From Calliopsis andreniformis (taxonomy: Eukaryota > Arthropoda > Insecta > Hymenoptera > Andrenidae), in assembly GCF_051401765.1 (NCBI RefSeq), contig NC_135068.1:992001-1056000 (forward strand): a stretch of DNA of 64,000 nucleotides. The letters are read 5' to 3'. Both the position numbers and the translations under genes were made by a program. Positions 50,573 through 63,900 of the stretch are shown here, in pieces. Within the stretch, counting starts at the first letter, position 1, and each line of letters starts with the position of its first letter. The notes beneath the pieces were generated by a model that worked only from the letters and a program-made list of their open reading frames with translations, made no database searches and was not told the origin of the DNA.

Positions 50573-52366
50573 TTACTCCTGTTATACGATGGAAAAACTG
50601 TTGTACTTATATTGTATTTTATGCTTCTGCCGTTGACACCTAAGGCCCTAACTATTCGATGTGGTCAAGCATCGCCCTAGAGTGAAGCCTAGGTCGCCCG
50701 AAACGTAGAAATGAAAATTACTTTCACACTGATTGCAATCATTCCTTTTATACGATGAATAAACTGTTGTATTTATATTATATTTTGTGCTTCTGGCGTT
50801 GACACCTAAGGCCCTAACTATTCGATGAGGTGGAGTGACGCCCTAAAGTGAAGCCTAGGACGCCTGAAACGTAGAAATGACCATTACTTTCTCACTGGTT
50901 GCAATTATTCCTTTTATACGATGGAAAAACCGCTGTATTTATGTGGTATTTTATGCTGCTGGCGTCGACTTCTAAGGCCCGATCTATTCGATCTTGTGAA
51001 GCATCGCACTAGAGTGAAGCCTAGGACGCCCGAAACGTAGAAATGACCATTAATTTCACACTGGTTGCAATTACTGCTGTTATACAATGGAAGAACTGTT
51101 GTATTTTTATTGTATTTTATGCTTCTGGCGTTTACTTCTAAGGCCCGAGCTATTCGATCTTGTGAAGCATCGCCCCAGAGTGAAGCCTAGGTCGCACGAA
51201 ACGTAGAAATGACCATTACTTTCACACTGGTTGCAATTATTCCTTTTATACGATGGAAAGACTGTTGTATTTATATTGTATTTTATGCTTCTGCCGTTGA
51301 CACCTGAGGCCATAACTATTCGATGTGGTCAAGCATCGCCCTAGAGTGAAGCCTACGTTGCCTGGAACGTAGAAATAACCATTAATTTCACACTGGTTGC
51401 AGTTACTCCTGTTATACAATGGAAAAACTGTTGTATTTTTATTGTATTTTATGCTTCTGGCGTTGACTTCTCAGGCCCGAGCTATTCGATCTTGTGAAGC
51501 ATCGCCCTAGAGTGAAGCCAAGGTCGACAGAAACGTAGAAATGACAATTACTTTCACACTGATTGCAATTATTCCTTTTATACGATGAATAAACTGTTGT
51601 ATTTATATTATATTTTATGCTTCTGGCGTTGACACCTAAGGCGCTAACTAATCGATGTGGTGGAGTGACGACCTAGAGTGAAGCCTAGAACGCCCGAAAC
51701 GTAGAAATGACCATTACTTTCTCACTGGTTGCAATTACTGCTGTTATACAATGGAAGAACTGTTGTATTCTTATTGTATTTTATGCTTCTGGCGTTGACG
51801 CCTAAGGCCCGAGCTATTCGATTTGGTGGAGCCACGAGCTAGAGTGAAGCCTAGGTTGCCCGGAACGTAGAAATGAACATTACTTTCACACTGGTTGCAT
51901 TTATTCCTTTTATACGATGGAAAAACTGTTGTACTTATATTGTATTTTATGCTTATGGCGTTGATATATAAGGCCCAAACTATTCGATGTGGTGGAGCCA
52001 CGCCCTAGAGTGAAGCCTAGGTTGCCCGGAACGTAGAAATTAGCATTAATTTCAACCTGGTTGCAATTACTGCTGTTATACAATGGAAGAACTGTTGTAT
52101 TCTTATTGTATTTTATGCTTCTGGCGTTGACGCCTAAGGCCCTAACTATTCGATGTGGTGGAGCAACGCCCTAGAGTGAAGCCTAGGTTGCCCGGAACGT
52201 AGAAATGAATATTACTTTCACACTGGTTGCAATTACTCCTGTTATACAATGGAATAACTTGTGTATTTTTATTGTACTTTATGCTTCTGGCGTTGACGCC
52301 TAAGGCCCTAACTATTCGATGTGGTGGAGCCACGCCCTAGAGTGAAGCCTAGGTTGCCCGGAACGT
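50573..52366 (+). repeat. 13-mer repeat, copy 2
   Basis: Second copy of the 13-mer, with the same order as copy 1 except for a patch of about 65 bp near 51,736-51,802 that has been replaced (see findings). It also starts the larger block repeated 4,978 bp downstream. Confidence 0.75.
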
Positions 52367-54340
52367 AGAAATTACCATTAATTTCACACTGGTTGCAATT
52401 ACTGCTGTTATACAATGGAAGAACTGTTGTATTTTTATTGTATTTTATGCTTCTGGCGTTGACACCTAAGGCCCTAACTATTCGATGTGGTGGAGTGACG
52501 CCCTAGAGTGAAGCCTAGGTTGCCCGGAACGTAGAAATTACCATTACTTTCACACTGGTTGCAATTATTCCTTTTGTACGATGATTAACTGTTGTATTTA
52601 TATTATATTTTGTGCTTCTGGCGTTGACACCTAAGGCCCTAACTATTCGATGAGGTGGATTGACGCCCTAGAGTGAAGCCTAGGACGCCCGAAACGTAGA
52701 AATGACCATTACTTTCTCACTGGTTGCAATTATTCCTTTTATACGATGGAAAAACTGCTGTATTTATGTGGTATTTTATGCTGCTGGCGTCGACTTCTAA
52801 GGCCCGATCTATTCGATCTTGTGAAGCATCGCCCTAGAGTGAAGCCTAGGACGCCCGAAACGTAGAAATGACCATTACTTTCACACTGGTTGCAATTATT
52901 CGTTTATACGATGGAAAAACTGTTGTATTTATATTGTATTTTATGCTTCTGGCGTTGACACATAAGGCCCTAACTATTCGATGTGGTGGAGCCACGCCCT
53001 AGAGTGAAGCCGAGGTTGCCCGGAACGTAGAAATGACCATTACTTTCACACTGGTTTCAATTACTGCTGTTATACAATGGAAGAACTGTTGTATTTTTAT
53101 TGTATTTTATGCTTCTGGCGTTGACTTCTCAGGCCCGAGCTATTCGATCTTCTGAAGCATCGCCCTAGAGTGAAGCCAAGGTCGACAGAAACGTAGAAAA
53201 GACAATTACTTTCACACTGATTGCAATTATTCCTTTTATACGATGAATAAACTGTTGTATTTATATTATATTTTATGCTTCTGGCGTTGACACCTAAGGC
53301 GCTAGCTAATCGATGTGGTGGAGTGACGACCTAGAGTGAAGCCTAGAACGCCCGAAACGTAGAAATGAACATTACTTTCACACTGGTTGCATTTATTCCT
53401 TTTATACGATGGAAAAACTGTTGTACTTATATTGTATTTTATGCTTATGGCGTTGATATATAAGCCCCTAACTATTCGATGTGGTGGAGCCACGCCCTAG
53501 AGTGAAGCCTAGGTTGCCCGGAACGTAGAAATTAGCATTAATTTCACACTGGTTGCAATTACTGCTGTTATACAATGGAAGAACTGTTGTATTTTTAATG
53601 TATTTTATGCTTCTGGCGTTGACGCCTAAGGCCCTAACTATTCGATGTGGTGGAGCCACGCCCTAGAGTGAAGCCTAGGTTGCTCGGAACGTAGAAATTA
53701 CCATTAATTTCACACTGGTTGCAATTACTGCTGTTATACAATGGAAGAACTGTTGTATTTTTATTGTATTTTATGCTTCTGGCGTTGACACCTAAGGCCC
53801 TAACTATTCGATGTGGTGGAGTGACGCCCTAGAGTGAAGCCTAGGTTGCCCGGAACGTAGAAATTACCATTACTTTCACACTGGTTGCAATTATTCCTTT
53901 TGTACGATGGAAAAACTATTGTATTTATATTGTGTTTTATGCTTCTGGCGTTGACACCTAAGGCTCTAGCTATTCGATGTGGTGGAGCAACGCCCTAGAG
54001 TGAAGCCTAGGTTTCCCGGAACGTAGAAATAACCATCAATTTCAGACTGGTTGCAACTACTCCTGTTATACAATGGAAAAGCTGTTGTATTTTTATTGTA
54101 TTTTATGCTTCTGGCGTTGACTTCTATGGCCCGAGCTATTCGATTTGGTGGAGCAACGAGCTAGAGTGAAGCCTAGGTTGCCCGGAACGTAGAAATGAAC
54201 ATTACTTTCACACTGGTTGCATTTATTTCTATTATACTAAGGAACAACTGTTGTATTTTTATTGTACTTTATGCTTCTGGCGTTGACTTCTAAGGCCCGA
54301 GCTATTCGATCTTGTGAAGCATCGCCCCAGAGTGAAGCCA
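50600..54340 (+). repeat. Large block repeated at 30-monomer spacing, copy 1
   Basis: About 3.74 kb recurs at +4,978 bp (30 x 166, minus 2). The offset becomes 4,979 after a one-base loss near 52,585, where GATGATTAACTG here stands for GATGAATAAACTG downstream. It contains the 13-mer copy, the two overlapping CAATTACTGCTGTTATACAATGG monomers, and the GGCTCTAGC / TTCTATGGCCCG / TACTAAGGAACAACTG trio near 53,960-54,250. It ends at GAAGCC, followed by AAGGTCGACAG here and TAGGTCGCACG in copy 2. Confidence 0.8.
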
Positions 54341-55225
54341 AGGTCGACAGAAACGTAGAAATGACAATTACTTTCACACTGATTGCAATTATTCCTTTTA
54401 TACGATGAATAAACTGTTGTATTTATATTATATTTTATGCTTCTGGCGTTGACACCTAAGGCGCTAACTAATCGATGTGGTGGAGTGACGACCTAGAGTG
54501 AAGCCTAGAACGCCCGAAACGTAGAAATGACCATTACTTTCTCACTGGTTGCAATTATTTCTATTATACGATGGAAAAACTGTTGTATTTTTATTGTACT
54601 TTATGCTTCTGGCGTTGACTTCTAAGGCCCGAGCTATTCGATTTGGTGGAGCCACGAGCTAGAGTGAAGCCTAGGTTGCCCGGAACGTAGAAATGAACAT
54701 TACTTTCACACTGGTTGCATTTATTCCTTTTATACGATGGAAAAACTATTGTACTTATATTGTATTTTATGCTTATGGCGTTGATATATAAGGCCCTAAC
54801 TATTCGATGTGGTGGAGCCACGCCCTAGAGTGAAGCCTAGGTTGCCCGGAACGTAGAAATTAGCATTAATTTCACACTGGTTGCAATTACTGCTGTTATA
54901 CAATGGAAGAACTGTTGTATTCTTATTGTATTTTATGCTTCTGGCGTTGACGCCTAAGGCCCTAACTATTCGATGTGGTGGAGCAACGCCCTAGAGTGAA
55001 GCCTAGGTTGCCCGGAACGTAGAAATTAGCATTAATTTCACACTGGTTGCAATTACTGCTGTTATACAATGGAAGAACTGTTGTATTTTTAATGTATTTT
55101 ATGCTTCTGGCGTTGACGCCTAAGGCCCTAACTATTCGATGTGGTGGAGCCACGCCCTAGAGTGAAGCCTAGGTTGCCCGGAACGTAGAAATTACCATTA
55201 ATTTCACACTGGTTGCAATTACTGC
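54341..55225 (+). repeat. Segment repeated at 32-monomer spacing, copy 1
   Basis: Five or so monomers starting at GCCAAGGTCGACAG. They recur at +5,311 bp (32 x 166, minus 1), with GGCGCTAACTAATCG, CCTAGAACG, GATGGAAAAACTATTGTAC and GAAATTAGCATTAATTTC. The match ends where CAATTACTGCTG faces CAATTATTCCTTTTG. Confidence 0.75.
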
Positions 55226-55577
55226 TGTTATACAATGGAAGAACTGTTGTATGTTTATTGTATTTTATGCTTCTGGCGTTGACACCTAAGGCCCTAACTA
55301 TTCGATGTGGTGGAGTGACGCCCTAGAGTGAAGCCTAGGTTGCCCGGAACGTAGAAATTACCATTACTTTCACACTGGTTGCAATTATTCCTTTTGTACG
55401 ATGGAAAAACTATTGTATTTATATTGTGTTTTATGCTTCTGGCGTTGACTTCTAAGGCCCGAGCTATTCGATCTTGTGAAGCATCGCCCCAGAGTGAAGC
55501 CTAGGTCGCACGAAACGTAGAAATGACCATTACTTTCACACTGGTTGCAATTATTCCTTTTGTACGATGGAAAAACT

Positions 55578-58500
55578 ATTGTATTTATATTGTATTTTAT
55601 GCTTCTGCCGTTGACACCTAAGGCCCTAACTATTCGATGTGGTCAAGCATCGCCCTAGAGTGAAGCCTAGGTCGCCCGAAACGTAGAAATGAAAATTACT
55701 TTCACACTGATTGCAATCATTCCTTTTATACGATGAATAAACTGTTGTATTTATATTATATTTTGTGCTTCTGGTGTTGACACCTAAGGCCCTAACTATT
55801 CGATGAGGTGGAGTGACGCCCTAAAGTGAAGCCTAGGACGCCTGAAACGTAGAAATGACCATTACTTTCTCACTGGTTGCAATTATTCCTTTTATACGAT
55901 GGAAAAACTGCTGTATTTATGTGGTATTTTATGCTGCTGGCGTCGACTTCTAAGGCCCGATCTATTCGATCTTGTGAAGCATCGCACTAGAGTGAAGCCT
56001 AGGACGCCCGAAACGTAGAAATGACCATTAATTTCACACTGGTTGCAATTACTGCTGTTATACAATGGAAGAACTGCTGTATTTTTATTGTATTTTATGC
56101 TTCTGGCGTTTACTTCTAAGGCCCGAGCTATTCGATCTTGTGAAGCATCGCCCCAGAGTGAAGCCTAGGTCGCACGAAACGTAGAAATGACCATTACTTT
56201 CACACTGGTTGCAATTATTCCTTTTATACGATGGAAAGACTGTTGTATTTATATTGTATTTTATGCTTCTGCCGTTGACACCTGAGGCCATAACTATTCG
56301 ATGTGGTCAAGCATCGCCCTAGAGTGAAGCCTACGTTGCCTGGAACGTAGAAATAACCATTAATTTCACACTGGTTGCAATTACTCCTGTTATACAATGG
56401 AAAAACTGTTGTATTTTTATTGTATTTTATGCTTCTGGCGTTGACTTCTCAGGCCCGAGCTATTCGATCTTGTGAAGCATCGCCCTAGAGTGAAGCCAAG
56501 GTCGACAGAAACGTAGAAATGACAATTACTTTCACACTGATTGCAATTATTCCTTTTATACGATGAATAAACTGTTGTATTTATATTATATTTTATGCTT
56601 CTGGCGTTGACACCTAAGGCGCTAACTAATCGATGTGGTGGAGTGACGACCTAGAGTGAAGCCTAGAACGCCCGAAACGTAGAAATGACCATTACTTTCT
56701 CACTGGTTGCAATTACTGCTGTTATACAATGGAAGAACTGTTGTATTCTTATTGTATTTTATGCTTCTGGCGTTGACGCCTAAGGCCCGAGCTATTCGAT
56801 TTGGTGGAGCCACGAGCTAGAGTGAAGCCTAGGTTGCCCGGAACGTAGAAATGAACATTACTTTCACACTGGTTGCATTTATTCCTTTTATACGATGGAA
56901 AAACTGTTGTACTTATATTGTATTTTATGCTTATGGCGTTGATATATAAGGCCCAAACTATTCGATGTGGTGGAGCCACGCCCTAGAGTGAAGCCTAGGT
57001 TGCCCGGAACGTAGAAATTAGCATTAATTTCACACTGGTTGCAATTACTGCTGTTATACAATGGAAGAACTGTTGTATTCTTATTGTATTTTATGCTTCT
57101 GGCGTTGACGCCTAAGGCCCTAACTATTCGATGTGGTGGAGCAACGCCCTAGAGTGAAGCCTAGGTTGCCCGGAACGTAGAAATGAATATTACTTTCACA
57201 CTGGTTGCAATTACTCCTGTTATACAATGGAATAACTTGTGTATTTTTATTGTACTTTATGCTTCTGGCGTTGACGCCTAAGGCCCTAACTATTCGATGT
57301 GGTGGAGCCACGCCCTAGAGTGAAGCCTAGGTTGCCCGGAACGTAGAAATTACCATTAATTTCACACTGGTTGCAATTACTGCTGTTATACAATGGAAGA
57401 ACTGTTGTATTTTTATTGTATTTTATGCTTCTGGCGTTGACACCTAAGGCCCTAACTATTCGATGTGGTGGAGTGACGCCCTAGAGTGAAGCCTAGGTTG
57501 CCCGGAACGTAGAAATTACCATTACTTTCACACTGGTTGCAATTATTCCTTTTGTACGATGAATAAACTGTTGTATTTATATTATATTTTGTGCTTCTGG
57601 CGTTGACACCTAAGGCCCTAACTATTCGATGAGGTGGATTGACGCCCTAGAGTGAAGCCTAGGACGCCCGAAACGTAGAAATGACCATTACTTTCTCACT
57701 GGTTGCAATTATTCCTTTTATACGATGGAAAAACTGCTGTATTTATGTGGTATTTTATGCTGCTGGCGTCGACTTCTAAGGCCCGATCTATTCGATCTTG
57801 TGAAGCATCGCCCTAGAGTGAAGCCTAGGACGCCCGAAACGTAGAAATGACCATTACTTTCACACTGGTTGCAATTATTCGTTTATACGATGGAAAAACT
57901 GTTGTATTTATATTGTATTTTATGCTTCTGGCGTTGACACATAAGGCCCTAACTATTCGATGTGGTGGAGCCACGCCCTAGAGTGAAGCCGAGGTTGCCC
58001 GGAACGTAGAAATGACCATTACTTTCACACTGGTTTCAATTACTGCTGTTATACAATGGAAGAACTGTTGTATTTTTATTGTATTTTATGCTTCTGGCGT
58101 TGACTTCTCAGGCCCGAGCTATTCGATCTTCTGAAGCATCGCCCTAGAGTGAAGCCAAGGTCGACAGAAACGTAGAAAAGACAATTACTTTCACACTGAT
58201 TGCAATTATTCCTTTTATACGATGAATAAACTGTTGTATTTATATTATATTTTATGCTTCTGGCGTTGACACCTAAGGCGCTAGCTAATCGATGTGGTGG
58301 AGTGACGACCTAGAGTGAAGCCTAGAACGCCCGAAACGTAGAAATGAACATTACTTTCACACTGGTTGCATTTATTCCTTTTATACGATGGAAAAACTGT
58401 TGTACTTATATTGTATTTTATGCTTATGGCGTTGATATATAAGCCCCTAACTATTCGATGTGGTGGAGCCACGCCCTAGAGTGAAGCCTAGGTTGCCCGG

Positions 58501-59320
58501 AACGTAGAAATTAGCATTAATTTCACACTGGTTGCAATTACTGCTGTTATACAATGGAAGAACTGTTGTATTTTTAATGTATTTTATGCTTCTGGCGTTG
58601 ACGCCTAAGGCCCTAACTATTCGATGTGGTGGAGCCACGCCCTAGAGTGAAGCCTAGGTTGCTCGGAACGTAGAAATTACCATTAATTTCACACTGGTTG
58701 CAATTACTGCTGTTATACAATGGAAGAACTGTTGTATTTTTATTGTATTTTATGCTTCTGGCGTTGACACCTAAGGCCCTAACTATTCGATGTGGTGGAG
58801 TGACGCCCTAGAGTGAAGCCTAGGTTGCCCGGAACGTAGAAATTACCATTACTTTCACACTGGTTGCAATTATTCCTTTTGTACGATGGAAAAACTATTG
58901 TATTTATATTGTGTTTTATGCTTCTGGCGTTGACACCTAAGGCTCTAGCTATTCGATGTGGTGGAGCAACGCCCTAGAGTGAAGCCTAGGTTTCCCGGAA
59001 CGTAGAAATAACCATCAATTTCAGACTGGTTGCAACTACTCCTGTTATACAATGGAAAAGCTGTTGTATTTTTATTGTATTTTATGCTTCTGGCGTTGAC
59101 TTCTATGGCCCGAGCTATTCGATTTGGTGGAGCAACGAGCTAGAGTGAAGCCTAGGTTGCCCGGAACGTAGAAATGAACATTACTTTCACACTGGTTGCA
59201 TTTATTTCTATTATACTAAGGAACAACTGTTGTATTTTTATTGTACTTTATGCTTCTGGCGTTGACTTCTAAGGCCCGAGCTATTCGATCTTGTGAAGCA
59301 TCGCCCCAGAGTGAAGCCTA
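55578..59320 (+). repeat. Large block repeated at 30-monomer spacing, copy 2
   Basis: Second copy of 50,600-54,340. It includes a third instance of the 13-mer and the same converted patch (near 56,712-56,780), so the patch arose before this block was duplicated. Its last part (from about 58,870) is repeated once more 1,660 bp downstream. Confidence 0.8.
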
Positions 59321-59651
59321 GGTCGCACGAAACGTAGAAATGACCATTACTTTCACACTGATTGCAATTATTCCTTTTATAGGATGAATAAGCTGTTGTA
59401 TTTATATTGTATTTTATGCTTCTGCCGTTGACACCTGAGGCCATAACTATTCGATGTGGTGGAGCCACGCCCTAGAGTGAAGCCGAGGTTGCCCGGAACG
59501 TAGAAATGACCATTACTTTCACACTGGTTTCAATTACTGCTGTTATACAATGGAAGAACTGTTGTATTTTTATTGTATTTTATGCTTCTGGCGTTGACTT
59601 CTCAGGCCCGAGCTATTCGATCTTGTGAAGCATCGCCCTAGAGTGAAGCCA

Positions 59652-60536
59652 AGGTCGACAGAAACGTAGAAATGACAATTACTTTCACACTGATTGCAAT
59701 TATTCCTTTTATACGATGAATAAACTGTTGTATTTATATTATATTTTATGCTTCTGGCGTTGACACCTAAGGCGCTAACTAATCGATGTGGTGGAGTGAC
59801 GACCTAGAGTGAAGCCTAGAACGCCCGAAACGTAGAAATGACCATTACTTTCTCACTGGTTGCAATTATTTCTATTATACGATGGAAAAACTGTTGTATT
59901 TTTATTGTACTTTATGCTTCTGGCGTTGACTTCTAAGGCCCGAGCTATTCGATTTGGTGGAGCCACGAGCTAGAGTGAAGCCTAGGTTGCCCGGAACGTA
60001 GAAATGAACATTACTTTCACACTGGTTGCATTTATTCCTTTTATACGATGGAAAAACTATTGTACTTATATTGTATTTTATGCTTATGGCGTTGATATAT
60101 AAGGCCCTAACTATTCGATGTGGTGGAGCCACGCCCTAGAGTGAAGCCTAGGTTGCCCGGAACGTAGAAATTAGCATTAATTTCACACTGGTTGCAATTA
60201 CTGCTGTTATACAATGGAAGAACTGTTGTATTCTTATTGTATTTTATGCTTCTGGCGTTGACGCCTAAGGCCCTAACTATTCGATGTGGTGGAGCAACGC
60301 CCTAGAGTGAAGCCTAGGTTGCCCGGAACGTAGAAATTAGCATTAATTTCACACTGGTTGCAATTACTGCTGTTATACAATGGAAGAACTGTTGTATTTT
60401 TAATGTATTTTATGCTTCTGGCGTTGACGCCTAAGGCCCTAACTATTCGATGTGGTGGAGCCACGCCCTAGAGTGAAGCCTAGGTTGCCCGGAACGTAGA
60501 AATTACCATTAATTTCACACTGGTTGCAATTATTCC
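59652..60536 (+). repeat. Segment repeated at 32-monomer spacing, copy 2
   Basis: Second copy of 54,341-55,225. It is joined at its left to the sequence ending the 4,978-bp block and at its right to a fresh copy of 58,870-59,315, showing repeated re-use of the same building blocks in new order. Confidence 0.75.
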
Positions 60537-60975
60537 TTTTGTACGATGGAAAAACTATTGTATTTATATTGTGTTTTATGCTTCTGGCGTTGACACCTAA
60601 GGCTCTAGCTATTCGATGTGGTGGAGCAACGCCCTAGAGTGAAGCCTAGGTTTCCCGGAACGTAGAAATAACCATCAATTTCAGACTGGTTGCAACTACT
60701 CCTGTTATACAATGGAAAAGCTGTTGTATTTTTATTGTATTTTATGCTTCTGGCGTTGATTTCTATGGCCCGAGCTATTCGATTTGGTGGAGCAACGAGC
60801 TAGAGTGAAGCCTAGGTTGCCCGGAACGTAGAAATGAACATTACTTTCACACTGGTTGCATTTATTTCTATTATACTAAGGAACAACTGTTGTATTTTTA
60901 TTGTACTTTATGCTTCTGGCGTTGACTTCTAAGGCCCGAGCTATTCGATCTTGTGAAGCATCGCCCCAGAGTGAA
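60530..60975 (+). repeat. Repeat of 58,870-59,315 (10-monomer spacing)
   Basis: GGCTCTAGCTATTCG, CCTAGGTTTCCCGG, TTTCAGACTGGTTGCAACTA, TTCTATGGCCCG and TACTAAGGAACAACTG recur at +1,660 bp. At the end the order switches to the CCTACGTTGCCTGG monomer known from 49,195, 51,353 and 56,331. Confidence 0.75.
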
Positions 60976-63900
60976 GCCTACGTTGCCTGGAACGTAGAAA
61001 TAACCATTAATTTCACACTGGTTGCAATTACTCCTGTTATACAATGGAAAAACTGTTGTATTTTTATTGTATTTTATGCTTCTGGCGTTGACTTCTCAGG
61101 CCCGAGCTATTCGATTTTGTGAAGCATCGCCCTAGAGTGAAGCCAAGATCGACAGAAACGTAGAAATGACAATTACTTTCACACTGATTGCAATTATTCC
61201 TTTTATACGATGAATAAACTGTTGTATTTATATTATATTTTATGCTTCTGGCGTTGACACCTAAGGCGCTAACTAATCGATGTGGTGGAGTGACGACCTA
61301 GAGTGAAGCCTAGAACGCCCGAAACGTAGAAATGACCATTACTTTCTCACTGGTTGCAATTATTTCTATTATACGATGGAAAAACTGTTGTATTTTTATT
61401 GTACTTTATGCTTCTGGCGTTGACTTCTAAGGCCCGAGCTATTCGATTTGGTGGAGCCACGAGCTAGAGTGAAGCCTAGGTTGCCCGGAACGTAGAAATG
61501 AACATTACTATCACACTGGTTGCATTTATTCCTTTTATACGATGGAAAAACTGTTGTACTTATATTGTATTTTATGCTTCTGGCGTTGACTTCTAATGCC
61601 CCAGCTATTCGATTTGGTGGAGCAACGAGCTAGAGTGAAGCCTACGTTGCCCGGAACGTAGAAATGATCATTACTTTCACACTGGTTGCAATTATTCCTT
61701 TTATACGATGGAAACTCTGTTGTACTTATATTGTATTTTATGATTCTGGCGTTGGCGTCTATGGCCCGAGCTACTCGATGTGGTGGACCAATGAGCTAGA
61801 GTGCTGCCTAGGTTGCCCGGAACGTAGAAATGACCATTAATTTCAAACTGGTAGCAATTACTCCTGTTATACAATGGAATAACTTGTGTATTTTTATTGT
61901 ATTTTATGCTTCTGCCGTTGACCCCAAAGGCCCGGGCTATTCGATGTGGTGGAGCAACGAGCTAGAGAGAAGCCAAGGTTGCCCGGAACGTAGAAATGAC
62001 CATTAATTTCACACTGGTTGCAATCATTCCTTTTATACGATGAATAAACTGTTGTATTTATATTATATTTTGTGCTTCTGGGGTTGACACCTAAGGCCCT
62101 AACTATTCGATGTGGTGGAGTGACGCCCTAGAGTGAAGCCTAGGACGCCCGAAACGTAGAAATGACCATTACTTTCTCACTGGTTGCAATTATTCCTTTT
62201 ATACGATGGAAAAACTGCTGTATTTATGTTGTATTTTATGCTTCTGGCGTTGACTTCTAAGGCCCGATCTATTCGATCTTGTGAAGCATCGCCCTAGAGT
62301 GAAGCCTAGGTTGCCCGGAACGTAGAAATTACCATTAATATCACACTGGTTGCAATTACTGCTGTTATACAATGGAAGAACTGTTGTATTTTTATTGTAT
62401 TTTATGCTTCTGGCGTTGACACCTAAGGCACTAACTATTCGATGTGGTGGAGTGACGCCCTAGAGCGAAGCCTAGGTTGCCCGGAACGTAGAAATTACCA
62501 TTACTTTCACACTGGTTGCAATTATTCCTCTTGTGCGATGGAAAAACTATTGTATTTATATTGTGTTTTATGCTTCTGGCGTTGACACCTAAGGCTCTAG
62601 CTATTCGATGTGGTGGAGCAACGCCCTAGAGTGAAGCCTAGGTTTCCCGGAACGTAGAAATAACCATCAATTTCAGACTGGTTGCAATTATTCCTTTTAT
62701 ACGATGGAAACTCTGTTGTACTTATATTGTATTTTATGATTCTGGCGTTGGCGTCTATGGCCAGAGATACTCGATGTGGTGGACCAATGAGCTAGAGTGC
62801 TGCCTAGGTTGCCCGAAACGTGGAAATGACCATTACTTTCACACTGTTTGCAATTATTCCCTTTATACGGTGGTAAAACTGTTGTATTTATATTGTATTT
62901 TATGCTTATGGCGTTGACATATAAGGCCCTAACTATTCGATGTGGTGGAGCCACGCCCTAGAGTGAAGCCTAGGTTGCCCGGAACGTAGAAATTACCATT
63001 AATTTCACACTGGTTGCAATTACTGCTGTTATACAATGGAAGAACTGTTGTATTTTTATTGTATTTTATGCTTTTGGCGTTGACGCCTAAGGCCCTAACT
63101 ATTCGTTGTGGTGGAGCCACGCCCTAGAGTGAAGCCTAGGTTGCGCGGAACGTAGAAATTACCATTAATTTCACACTGGTTGCAATTACTGCTGTTATAC
63201 AATGGAAGAACTGTTGTATTTTTATTGTATTTTATGCTTCTGGCGTTGACGCCTAAGGCCCTAACTATTCGATCTTGTGAAGCATCGCCCTAGAGTGAAG
63301 CTAAGGTCGACAGAAACGTAGAAATGACAGTTACTTTCACACTGCTTGCAATTATTCCTTTTATAGGATGGAAGAACTGTTGTATTTATATCGTATTTAT
63401 GCTTCTGGCGTTGACACCTAAGGCCCTAACTATTCGATGTGATGGAGCAACGCCCTTGAGTGAAGCCTAGGTTGCCTGGAACGTAGAAGTAACCATTAAT
63501 TTCACACTGGATGCAATTATTCCTTTTATACAATGGAAAGACTGTTGTATTTATATTGTATTTTATGCTTCTGGCGTTGACACCTGAGGCTCTAACCATT
63601 CGATGTGGGCAAGCATCGCCCTAGAGTGAAGCCTAGGTCGCCCGAAACGTAGGAATGACAATTTCTTTCACACTGGTTGCAATTATTCCTTTTATACGAT
63701 GAATAAACTGTTGTACTTATATAATATTTTATGCTTCTGGCGTTGACACCTAAGGCCCTAACTATTCGATGTGGTGGAGCGACGCCCTATAGTGAAGCCT
63801 AGGTTGCCCGGAACATAGAAATAACCATTAATTTCAAACTGGTTGCAATTACTCCTGTTATACAATGGAATAACTTGTGTATTTTAATTGTATTTTATGC

